Made by a program: the position numbers and the translations under genes | From: Nectonema munidae | Taxonomy: Eukaryota; Nematomorpha; Nectonematoida; Nectonematidae | Length of the DNA: 64,000 bases | NCBI GenBank assembly: GCA_030549495.1 | Contig: JAUIRK010001047.1 | Location: 496,001 to 560,000, forward strand | Reading direction: 5' to 3' | Shown: positions 47,210-57,407 of the stretch, piece by piece | Position numbering within the stretch: position 1 is the stretch's first letter | Layout of the letters: each line of letters opens with the position of its first letter | Notes under the pieces: generated by a model | What the model saw: only the letters and a program-made list of their open reading frames with translations | What the model was told of the DNA's origin: nothing | The model's database searches: none

Positions 47210-48005
47210 TCCTAGCGGATGCGAATATCCAAAATAAATTTTTATGCGAATGTGGATATAAAATATTTTTAAAAAATTATATCTTTTATATTTTACAGTA
47301 TCTTACTATTTTAATTTTACATTTTTTACTGTTTTTTTAATCCACCAATGTAAAAAACCTAAATCAGAATAATTAGAAAAATTTATTTAAAATAATCCTA
47401 ATTAAATACCGATTAATTAGTTTTCTACTTTTTCTCCTTGTAATCTCTTTCTTTTGTCAGTTTAAATATTTCTGGCGCTGCTAAAGAGCTGCTCGCTTTG
47501 AACAGTGCTAGGTGGACATGTAAGGTAATGACATGCAATTTTTGTTAAAAGTGGAAATTCTTCTTTTTTAGTTTTCCACCAATCTAACCAATTATATGAA
47601 TCAATTCTTTTTTCTCTTTGATACTTCGTTATTTCTTCATTAAAAGCTTCATTTTCTTTCTCGATTTCTTCTTCACCACTAGAGTTTAGAATAGAGTCCA
47701 TAGCTTCATTCAAAGAGGTATAAACTTCATTTTTTTGCGGCTTTTTACTTCTATGCTACTATTATCAATTTTATCTTCATCATATAAATTCAAAAAGAAA
47801 GTTTTTACTTTATTTGTTGTTTCAAAATTGGTGAACAATTTACTTTTGAATCTCTGATCGAGAAAAGTAGCTATAATTTAAAAATTAGAAAAGTAGCTAT
47901 ACTGTAAAGATTTCAAATTGCGGATGCGGATGTTAACATAAAAAAATCCGCGGATGAGGATTTAAAGTGGATGTAAAAAATTTTGCGGATATCCGATACA
48001 TCTCT
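47210..48005 (-). mobile_element. hAT element remnant
   Basis: The right end, reverse-complemented, starts TAGAGATGTATCGGATATCC (47986-48005), typical of hAT termini. Both sides carry related 'gcggatgcgaatatcc'/'gcggatgcggatgtt' strings. The left terminus is not clean. It encloses the C-terminal coding fragment described next and sits against the end of the RT fossil. Confidence 0.5.
47410..47713 (-). pseudogene. hAT transposase C-terminal dimerisation domain
   Basis: The frame from 47713 contains YNWLDWWKTKKEEFPLLTKI, then ACHYLTCPPSTVQSEQLFSS and ARNI. This is the hATC signature (WW......P.L...A...L..P.SS..SER.FS.AG). A stop follows, where the family usually has Tyr in NIYTDKR; the frame then continues TDKRKRLQGEK. 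So one in-frame nonsense change truncates it, and the N-terminal catalytic part is missing. Confidence 0.85.
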
Positions 48006-48358
48006 AATAATATCTAAACATCTTTAAAACAAGTCTTGAAAAAATGTTTATTTAACTCTTATATTTATTAGCACTAATCAGAATCTCGTAGTAACAGTTA
48101 GTTTCTTTAACACAAAAGGCAAAATTTAATAATATATATTGATGGAACGTAATTTGCATTTAGTAGAAATACCAAAAATTTAAACAAATAATTCGATGAA
48201 AAATTCAAAGAAACAAAAAATGTAAAATTTTTTTCAAACCTTACATCCATTAATGGCAGGATCATTCTTTTTTAGTGCTGTATTTATAGAAGCCAGGGAG
48301 TTGTATATATATATATATATGGGATAAGACAAATGAAACAAAATAAATGGCAATTATA

Positions 48359-49166
48359 CCATTTTTAGTTCTAAACGGTCTTTTTCAAATTCTAAAGTGT
48401 CTTTTTTAAATTCTAAGTGTCTTTTTCAGATTTTAAAGTGTCTTTTTTAAATTCTAAAGTGTCTTTTTTAAATTCTAAAGTGTCTTTTTAAAATTCAAAA
48501 GTGTCTTTTAAATTCTAAAGTGCCTTTTTTAAATTCTAAAGTGTCTTTTTTAAATTCGAAAGTGTCTTTTTTAAATGCTAAAGTGTCTTTTTTGATTTTA
48601 CTTTTCTGAATAAGCTTTGAAGTCTTGTTTCTAATAAACTGTACCTAAAAAACTGCTGGCTAATTATTATGGATAACGCAAAGATCCATACAACTCAAAC
48701 TATCGAATTAATAACTTCAGATGGACAAATTTTGAAACTTTTGTCTCCTTGTTACATTCTGAATCCAATTGAGCTGGCATTCTCAAAAATTTTGCAAAAC
48801 AGAAATTAAGTAAGGTTTGCTACAATATTTATAAAACATGTTTTAAAAACTTTTATTTTAGACACAACACTTTCTTTTATGCTAGATGAATTGATCAAAT
48901 AGAAAATTATCAGTGTATCTTTCAACACCTATACAGAACCTGACAATCGAACATAATATTACGCGCATTTTTTAGAAACAAGACTTCAAAGCTTATTCAG
49001 AAAACTAAAATCAAAAAAGACACTTTAGAATTTAAAAAAAACACTATCTAATTTAAAAAAGACACTTTAGAATTAAAAAAAGAAACTTTAGAATTTAAAA
49101 AAGACACTTTTGAATTTGAAAAAGACACTTTAGAATTTAAAAAAGAACGTTTAGAACTAAAAATGG
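48359..49166 (+). mobile_element. Palindromic Tc1/mariner-like mini-element with minisatellite arms
   Basis: The left arm starts TA-CCATTTTTAGTTCTAAACG and the right arm ends CGTTTAGAACTAAAAATGG-TA, inverted partners flanked by TA. Each arm is a 21-bp tandem repeat (TCTAAAGTGTCTTTTTTAAAT): about 11 units on the left, about 7 on the right. The innermost arm segments (GAATAAGCTTTGAAGTCTTG and its complement) also pair. Between the arms lies a transposase fragment. At about 808 bp it is far shorter than a full Tc1 element, so it is an internal-deletion derivative. Confidence 0.8.
48657..48960 (+). pseudogene. IS630/Tc1-mariner transposase fragment
   Basis: The frame from 48657 reads WLIIMDNAKIHTTQTIELIT, then LKLLSPCYILNPIELAFSKI. 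This matches the DDE_3 core: the second Asp in MDNA.IH and the final acidic residue in LNPIE. It stops at 48807. A GTAAGG...TTTTAG stretch (48810-48861) could be a small intron, after which LSFMLDELIK and KIISVSFNTYTEPDN look like the worn C-terminus. The first catalytic Asp and the DNA-binding domain are missing. Confidence 0.7.
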
Positions 49167-49169
49167 TAT

Positions 49170-50109
49170 ATATTAAAAAGCTTCCTTTATAGATCGGTTT
49201 ATACCATATTTTTGAACAAAAATTCACAAAGCATTAATCCAAACAAACTCAAAAAGAAAATGGTGAATTGCGAGAAGCAAAATCATTCAACTTGAGGTTT
49301 GAAGTCAGTCCAGAACTTATTTGTCAAAAATTATTAAAACATGAAGCATACACCTCCTCTTTTCAAAAGCAATGACAACTACTTCTTTTAGGTAAGTTAC
49401 TCGAATAAAAAACTTAAACAAACCCAAATTCTTGTGTAGGATTAATTATAACTAAAACTGTTGAACATTGCATATTTTCTATCTAGTCAGTTGAACAAAA
49501 TCTGGAATTCAGGTCCCCCCTAAAAGTAGGTATTATTCGCTCAAAGGCGAGGGTGTCATGTGAGCCAGAATACTCACACTCAATGTGGCCTGATTAACTG
49601 GCCAAATGCTTTTACTCGCCTCTTACGAGATGCAGCGTCACAATAGCCCTATTCTTAAACCGGAAACTATACGGATCGTATATAAAAAGGTCATTCAACG
49701 GCAACCTTTTTTGCTTAATTTTAACCCCCTCCCCTCCCCTCCCCTCATTGTCAACGTTTGACTATTTATTTAGTTTACAAATTCTTCATTTGTTAACTTA
49801 TCAACACCCCTTCCCCTTCCAGTCTTTGATTGACATCAATTGTGAATGACCCAGAGAAAAATAAAAAGAAACCTTTTATTACTATTATAGATTGTATAAA
49901 ATATTAAATGTGATATATATATATATAGAAAAGGAGAGATATAAATACTAGGAGAAAATGTGAAAAAAGAAAATTGGTAAAAATGATAAATTGCAATACA
50001 TATAAACATAGGAATAGAGTAATAATAAAGAAGAAGAAGAAAAAGAAATTTATTAAAGAAAAAAACATAATATCAGATGAAATAAAAATAACAAAAAGAG
50101 GACTTTATT
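49170..50109. other. Intergenic, nothing firm
   Basis: A small balanced-composition island (about 49540-49650, with hairpin TGGCC-TGATTAACT-GGCCA) is probably an old repeat. C-rich simple sequence occurs at 49725-49745 and a short TA repeat at 49914-49926. No gene. Confidence 0.4.
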
Positions 50110-50345
50110 GAAGTTAAAAAACTTTATATAAAATAATAAAGGAGAAAATACAATAAAAGTAATTGTGATCTTTGGTTGTAAGAGGTAATGAATAGTAATG
50201 ATGGTTAAGAGTAAATTTAGGTACGCAGGCTCGAGTTTTGCAAGAAGGAGCTTTGAAAAAAAGTGGGCGTGGAGGAAGAGGTCCTACGTGCAGCGTACTT
50301 TCTTTCAAATCCTCTTCTAATGTTCGAACAGGCGTAATTAAAGAT
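50110..50345 (-). other. Candidate exon, unknown product
   Basis: A - strand frame (about 50345-50114) containing SLITPVRTLEEDLKESTLHV, then GPLPPRPLFFKAPSCKT, has unusually good composition for this region and is Pro-rich. It lies about 140 bp beyond the ankyrin gene stop, on the same strand. An in-frame stop near 50355 and the lack of a good acceptor leave it uncertain. Confidence 0.25.
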
Positions 50346-50485
50346 TGCTCTCAACTATCAGTACTATTTATTACGATATTTGTGATGGAAATAAGTATAT
50401 GGAAGAAACATGTATAATTAAATTTAAGTTTACAGGAGATTATATTTAAATATATATTTATCACATTATTTTTTGTATTATATAA

Positions 50486-51640
50486 TTATTGAAAATGCTT
50501 ATATGTTAAAAAAAAATCTAAATGCTCTTTGATTGGCATATATACTGTTTGAGTCAAGTCTTTCACTATGGCATCTGCTAATTTTACTTTGTTATAAAAC
50601 TCCCTTTCAAATTCCCAGTTTTTAAGTTTTCTCTCAGTATTCTGTAAAAATGTTCCCAATACTTCTAACTTTTTTCTTAAGTTTGACCACTTTTCACTCC
50701 CTTCCTTATATTTAACCAACTGTTTTATATTTATACCCAAGTGTTGATCGTACTCATTTAACATATGTGCATGCAGGTAATTAATTATTTCTCGATCATT
50801 TAGGCAAAATGTACAAGCCAAGTTTCCAGTGTGATCTCTCGCGTAAACATTGGTTTTTCCTTTGACTAGCAATTTCACTATTTCTAAGTTTCTCTTTATT
50901 GCGGCGTAGTGCAAGGGCGTCATGAGTGAATTGTCGAGAGCATTCACATTAGCTCCATTCTTGATCAGAAATCGAACCATTTCCAAGTTGCCTGTGGCTA
51001 CTGCAAAGTGGATAGGGCTGCAATTTCTATAATCCGAGTATTTGGAGTTTATGTCCGTCCCCAACTTCAAACATGTTTTCACTTCTTGCACGTCATTCGA
51101 TTCCAAAGCCTGTCTAAATCTCTCTTTCAACTCTAAGCTCAACTTTTCTTCCATAACTTCCTTCTTAGCAAATCGCTTTCTTAAATCTTCAATTCTTTTG
51201 GAAATGTTTGTTTTTAATATTTTGGTTTGATTCTTAAAATGATATTTTGACGTCATTTGCAAAAATATATATATTAATATCATTTCCTTAAAACATCTAT
51301 TTCTATTTTTTTTGTCATTTAGTCTTTTAAATTTCTTCCAACTCGAAAGAAAAAACATTATAACGCTTTCAAAATTTTTGATTACTAACGAACTTTCTGT
51401 TTGGTTACTATCATACTTTCCTAAAAGTTTTATTATTTTTTGTTTATTCCACTGTTCTTCTATTTTACTTAAATTGAATGTAGTTTTATTCTTAATGGAA
51501 TTAGTGAAAACTTTCTTAAATAAATTAAATTTAGATGGTGACTCCATTTTGTCTGAATTTTTTGTGTTTATGTAATTTGAAATAGTTGTTGGTAAGCGTC
51601 GTAAGTAGTTGGTTGTGGTTTTAGTGTGGTAATTTTCCAT
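50486..51640 (-). CDS. Ankyrin-repeat protein, 384 residues, single exon
   Basis: Residues 172-293 hold about four ankyrin repeats. The clearest are CSPIHFAVATGNLEMVRFLI (from 207) and TPLHYAAIKRNLEIVKLLVK (241-260), with the TPLH..A...N.E.V..L...G motif. An outer repeat with diverged TPLH lies on each side. The N-terminal 160 residues are basic, with a hydrophobic patch (about 118-130) and no recognised domain. The C-terminal 90 residues look helical and charged. There is no signal peptide. Ankyrin repeats bind partner proteins, but no partner or pathway can be inferred. Uninterrupted over 1.15 kb in a region where transposon genes are broken, it is probably a functional host gene or a recent retrocopy. 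Confidence 0.75.
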   Translation of the reverse strand: MENYHTKTTTNYLRRLPTTISNYINTKNSDKMESPSKFNLFKKVFTNSIKNKTTFNLSKIEEQWNKQKIIKLLGKYDSNQTESSLVIKNFESVIMFFLSSWKKFKRLNDKKNRNRCFKEMILIYIFLQMTSKYHFKNQTKILKTNISKRIEDLRKRFAKKEVMEEKLSLELKERFRQALESNDVQEVKTCLKLGTDINSKYSDYRNCSPIHFAVATGNLEMVRFLIKNGANVNALDNSLMTPLHYAAIKRNLEIVKLLVKGKTNVYARDHTGNLACTFCLNDREIINYLHAHMLNEYDQHLGINIKQLVKYKEGSEKWSNLRKKLEVLGTFLQNTERKLKNWEFEREFYNKVKLADAIVKDLTQTVYMPIKEHLDFFLTYKHFQ

Positions 51641-51810
51641 GGTAACAATTTAAATAATGAAAGCACATACACAATAATAGTACGATAAAACGAAACAATT
51701 TTTCAACCAATGAAAATTGAGTATTAACTTTCTTTATTTTTATTCATAGGTTATTTTGAACCAATGAATTATCGTTATAAAAAGTGTACTTGAATTTATA
51801 TGTTCTCATA
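51641..51810 (-). promoter_or_regulatory. Putative promoter of the ankyrin gene
   Basis: Two AACCAATGA boxes (51705-51713 and 51759-51767), 54 bp apart, and a - strand TATAAATT (51793-51800) lie upstream of the start codon. CCAAT pairs are common near animal promoters. Which of these, if any, act is inference. Confidence 0.35.
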
Positions 51811-52057
51811 CTCGCTTGATGTTTTTAAAGCGTGTAATGTATACGACGTGCTTTATGTTACTACAGCGCAGGCCAAAATAGCAAAGCATGGGTGTTGCGT
51901 TGGTTGTTGGTATTTGTGCTGATGTGAGGATGATGTAATGTATGCATTCATTTTTTCAATCTTTCGGGATTCCATGTATATCCCCCCATCAAACAATGAC
52001 TTTCAAATAAATATGAAAATCCATACGACGTGGCAACACTAAAGGAGACAACAAAAA

Positions 52058-52205
52058 GTATATAATATAGCCATGTTGTTTGCTATTTTTCTCCAAATAT
52101 CCGAAAACAAATATTTTGTGAAATAAATAATAAATTTGCCAAATTTAAAACATAATATTTGATTATTTGAACATCTAAATTAAAATTTATAAATTTAAGG
52201 TGAGT
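52058..52205 (+). promoter_or_regulatory. Possible divergent + strand start with 5' exon and splice donor
   Basis: GTATATAATATAG (about 52059) could serve as a TATA box. The AT-rich stretch after it ends in TTTAAG|GTGAGT (donor at 52200), a near-consensus 5' splice site. No downstream coding exon was found, so this may be a non-coding first exon or chance. Confidence 0.25.
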
Positions 52206-53809
52206 TTTTTTAATAAATTATATTATTTTAAATTTTATAACTATATATAATAAATAAAATTTCATATTATAAATATTTATTAGTGAAAAATTTTATAAAA
52301 ATTTAACTTTTATCATATAAAGAAGTAGCTTTTTTGACGAAATATCAAAGTAAAAATAATATAATTCGGCAGAGATAAAAAGTCAAGTATTTCATCTTGG
52401 GCTTTCCATAAATTCTTAAAATTAGAGCCTAGCTGAGACATGTTAAAAAGCTTTTTACATTTATTTAACTGGTTTTTAATAATAAAATGTTATTACGGGT
52501 GACGTAGCACCGAGCTTAATCATTCTATTTCCCTGTTACTTTCCATTTTTTAACTTTGTCACCTTAAATTATATGCAGCCAATAAAGGAAAGCAAGCTCT
52601 CAGTAGAGTTTATTCAATTCATGATATAAAATATTTGGCACAAATTGGATGTTTTGAGACAAAAGTAAAAATATTTTTCATTTTATTTGAATTTTGTGAC
52701 TATGAAAACGAAAAGGCGCAAAACTTTCATTAAAACAAGAAGCTCATAACGTGAGTAAAAACACATAAGCTTTTAGGGCAACATTTAACATTATGAATCT
52801 AATAAACTAATTTTAATGGATGTTTTTGTACCCAAATCATTTTTGGTTGGGGGTTGAGCGTAATATTCATTTACTAAGAATTGTGGAAAGTATAAATATA
52901 TATATTATAATTGACATATAATATAATATATATAGCATTTCACACAAGTCAACACCTTTTACAAAAAACATTCAATGTGCATTAATTTACATCTGAAAAA
53001 ATTTGTGTCACCTCTCAAAAATAATATTTTATATTGTTATATGCTATAAAAAATTTTTTAGTACCCTCTCCCTTTCTAGCTATATCATTGCATATTTCTT
53101 GTTAGGAAAATAAACCAGTAAGAAGAAATAAAGAAACGAGGTTATTTTTACAAAAAAATAAGTAAATTATTTTCCTTCACTGTTTGTGTTAAAGGTGTGA
53201 ATGCTTAAGTAAAAAGTTTTTTAATTGTGTTATATGTACTTTTAAATGCATATCGGTGCAATTGTTTTCAAAATAATAACGATTTGCATGTCTCGATTAT
53301 ATTATCTTAGACTTATTATTTGTGGGTCCAAACGTTCTTAGTTAACTCTCTTTAAATCGGCATAGAGTAATTAGGTTAGTTGATTCATTAGATAGTCAAA
53401 AATGTTATGCTGCATATCTTGGTGGATCTTTCACCTCCATAGTCAGCCTTGAAACGTCAAAAGAATTTCTATAGTCAGTTCATCTTCTTTTTTTGATTTA
53501 TCTTAGCTTGCGAGCATCTTGGCTGAATTTATTTCTAGACAAGTACAAATAATTTATTTAATTTGAATTGGGTCACATTGGCTTGAAATAAAATTATTCA
53601 TGCACGACCTTCTTTCAAACTTTAACAAAAGAAATGTAAAAAAATCACTTAGCTCAAATCATTGAGCTATCCATAAATACAAACGATTGTCAGAATTGTT
53701 TTTCTCACGTTGCAAGCAAGGAAGATATAGAAAGGAAGAATTGACGATGGATTTGTTTAGGGATTTTTTGTTAATATATTTATTTTTAATTTGTTTTACC
53801 TTAAAAAAT
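52206..53809. other. AT-rich intergenic tract
   Basis: No gene, RNA or repeat terminus is supported. Confidence 0.45.
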
Positions 53810-54990
53810 AGTACCTCCGATGGCCTTCTCTGAAGCGTACGTTTCAATAATGAATGGTAACTCATCATCAATGACTTTGACTGAGGATTGAACGACATTT
53901 TTCCTTAGTTCTTCGAAAGATTTTACAGCATCAGGAGGTATAGGGAATAATTTGTTCAGAAAGAGGATGCATTTCTAAAAGGGGCCTCATGTTTTTCGGT
54001 TCAGGTTCGAGAATTCCATCACATATGCTATAGCCAAGAACATTGATGGATGATAGGGAAAACTTCGACTTTTTTTTGTTCAGCTCAAGATTATACTTTG
54101 ATGCAGCTTCTAAGAAACTCTGGAGATTAAGATCGTGCTCTTCCTTCGTTTTCCCACAAATAGTAATATCATCTAAATAGGAAAAAGTGCCGGTAAGGTC
54201 ATTATCAACAATGAAAGAATTCATGAAAGGCAGAAACACCATTCGTAACTCACATTGGTAAACGCTTGAACTGATATAATTGATTGGCGGCTTGGAAGGC
54301 AGTACACGGACGATCTTCGGGACAAATTTCGATTTGATAATAAGCTTTTGAGAGATCGATGACACTAAAGGATCGATACTGAGCTATTTGATTAACGATA
54401 TCTTCGATTCGGGGTAAAGAGTAAGCGTTAAGTAATGTAAAACGATTGATTGTTCTGGAGAAATCTACCACCAGGGCCGGCCTTAGGCCATTGCAACCAA
54501 TGCGGCCGTAGTGTGCTTCGCGCTTCTCATTTTTCATTTTGATGATATATTGTATGATTTCGCTAAACGCAAGGTTCGCAAAATAAAGTTACTTTGTTCG
54601 TCATTTTGTGTTAATGAAAAAGTAATAAAACAAATCCCTTTTCTTTTTTTTCAAAAAATTACAATTTGAGCTCGCCAGGGAGAATAACTATGCTCGATTA
54701 CATCATCATCAAACAACTGTTTGATCTCTTTTTCAATAAATCGCGCGTCTTCAGGAATATAACTGCGAGACTTTATGATAATAGGGAAACAATTAGGAGT
54801 TAGATTGCGGAAAAGTTTTACAGGAGAATCATTAGCCAAAGCAAAAACATTTAATGGATCTTGAGATCCTCCAAAGGAAACATTTACACTTTCATGCAAT
54901 TTAAGAAAAGGAACTCCACGTATTAGATCAGCACATAAATCAGGAAGAACGGATAAACCAGTGTTATTGTATTTTTGGCCATTAAAAGTA
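53810..54990 (-). mobile_element. Ty3/Gypsy-like retroelement fossil B (partial)
   Basis: This is the same family as fossil A. Visible parts on the - strand are a stretch before the RT (about 54899-54651) and RT segments (about 54540-53930, with the YLDD box FSYLDDITICG). RNase H and integrase are not recognised here. The hAT-like insert (from about 54473) is at the same place as in fossil A, so both descend from one already-broken copy. Several breaks; dead. No LTRs found. Confidence 0.8.
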
Positions 54991-54994
54991 AAAC

Positions 54995-56192
54995 CTTCTA
55001 TGAAATAAAACTGGTATTGTTGATTTGATATGAAAATGTGTATATTTCATGTAAAATTTGAATGAGTGTTCACGAAGACAGATTTTAGAAATAAACCGCA
55101 ACTTTGTTTCACACTTATAAGTATTTTGAAATCCAAATGCAAAAACAATCTATAAATGAAATTGGCATTGTTGATTTGAAATGAAAATGTGTATATTTCA
55201 TGTAAAATTTGAATGAGTGTTCTCTAAGACAGATTTTAGAAATAAACCGCAACTTTGTTTCACACTTATAAGTATTTTGAAATCCAAATGCAAAAACAAA
55301 CTATAAATGAAATTGACATTGTTGATTTGATATGAAAATGTGTATATCTCATGTAAAATTTGAATGAGTGTTCTCTAAGACAGATTTAAGAAATATACCG
55401 CAAATTTGTTTCATACTTATAATTATTTTCAAATTCTAAATGCAAAAACAATCCATAAATGAAATTGGCATTGTTCATTTGTTATAAAAGCGTGTATATT
55501 TCATGTAAAATTTTAATTTTAGTGTTCTCGGAGACAGATTTTAGAAATAAACCGCAAATTTGTCTCACATTGACTAACATTTCCAAATTCTAAATGCAAA
55601 AAGAATTTTTTAATGAAATTGCAATTGTTGATTTGTTATAATAATGTGTATATTCCATGTAAAATTTGAATGAATGTTTTCAGAGACAGATTTTAGAAGT
55701 AAACCGCAAGTTTGTTACACACGTATAGGTATTTTCTATTTCTAAATTCCAATAATGAAATCAGCATGCCCGATTTGATATAAAAAATATATTTCATGTA
55801 AAATTGGAAGGTATATTTTATTAGATATATTTAAATCAATCAAAATTTTGACTGACATTTCCCAAAAAGTGACCATGATTTTGAAAAAATTTAAACTATA
55901 AAGTGTTATGTGTTCAAAACTGTATATATTTATAAATTTTCAAACGAGTATATAATATAGAACTAAAGTTATAAGCTTAACTAGAGATACTGTCAGAATT
56001 TTGTTGAAAAAGTTTAACTTTTAATTTTGATTGAAAGATTTAGGCATGAAAGGGTGATTCAACTGCCCTGAAAATGGTATCAAAAGATGCAGCTCAAATT
56101 TTAGGAAATGTCACGAAGTATGGTAGCAAATGATGTAGCCAATTTGGCACAAGAGAAATTTTATAGCCCCCCCCCCCCGTCACTAGTAGGGT
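54995..56192 (-). mobile_element. TTAA-type satellite element, copy C, reversed and truncated
   Basis: About five units of the 151-bp repeat in reverse orientation (AATAAACCGCAA near 55090, 55242, 55393, 55546, 55698) are followed by the unique sequence matching 27740-28050. It ends at a C-run and CACTAGTAGGG (56182-56192), a worn version of the CACTAATAGGG terminus. No TTAA remains. Its other end abuts the Ty3-like fossil. Confidence 0.8.
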
Positions 56193-56239
56193 AGGCTGTG
56201 CCAACATATAGATTATAATTTTTGTTTCTCTTTATAATT

Positions 56240-57407
56240 TCTCTTATATGTGAATAATGATTCATGGTGTCTTAAGCAAAGATTTTATGACAAAATATGA
56301 TCATGTTTGAAAAACAATAAATTAAGTCTTTTTTAATCAAATTTTTTGAGTTTATTATTTTATTTTAGGTGAAATTATTCATGGAAAGTTCATAATTTTT
56401 TGATATCTTTATACAATTTTGCAAATAAGTAAGTTGTATAATTTCATCCAAGACAATGCTCTATTGCAAGTTGCCATCTGGTACAAGAATGATCTTTTAT
56501 TCATCTCTTAGGAATATTCCAAAGAATTCATGTTCTTACAGGTATTAATAAATGATATATTACGTCTTTAGGGTTTAAAAATCTCTTTCTCAAACCTTCA
56601 CTTGCCTCTTACTAATGTTAAACTATTTTTACTTATGTGTTCTATTCCTTATATTTTGGGAATTTTTTTCGAAAAATGTTTCATAATATGGTGGTTTATC
56701 TGTATCATTTTTCATATATAATTCATCGTTAATCTTTGTCTCTCTCATCATTACCATCTTATTCATCACCATCATCAGCTAATTGATTCCTATGATATCA
56801 TATACTAAAGGTTCTTTTTTCTTACCCTTCAAGTTCATGTTAGATTTGCCCACACCATGCAACACTTTAATCATTTGTCTACGACCATACAATCAAATCA
56901 ACTATCCCAAACACTAACACACAAAGACATCAAAGATTCGTAAACACCATACACAAACTGATCAAAGAAAATAATTTTATAATCAACACTACCATTTCAC
57001 AATTAACATCATTCATAGAAGCAAAGACGGTTCACAACACAACACTCAACCTCAAAACAACAACAGCATAGACAAACAAACCAGGGCGCACATCTGGAGG
57101 GGAGGGAGTTTTAACAAAAACTAAAAAAATTTGCAGCATAATTAAAATTTTTTGAAAACTAATTTGACGTCACTACAGCATACTCTATGGGTGACATGGT
57201 AGGTTGGTATGAGATGATGAACTCAGCACGGAAGCCTCTAGATTCGATTCCTCATCGATACCAATGTGTTCATAGTTTGACATAAGCGGTACATCACTGC
57301 CTTGTCAATGAAAACACATCCACGGTACCTTTTAGTCAAAATTGAAAATTTTGCTACATAAATAACATAGGAGAGAAAGGAGACAAAATAAACTAATACA
57401 GCAATTG
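56240..57407. repeat. Duplicated block, copy B continuation, plus third copy of the dispersed repeat
   Basis: 56245-57082 is nearly identical to 38540-39356. 57083-57407 then matches the start of the dispersed repeat, including the SINE (57183-57330, B box AGATTCGATTCC), and stops abruptly at the GC-rich element. No gene. Confidence 0.75.

Noticed and set aside
48360-49160. CRISPR-like array
   Set aside because: The 21-bp units are contiguous with no spacers, arranged as inverted arms around transposase sequence.
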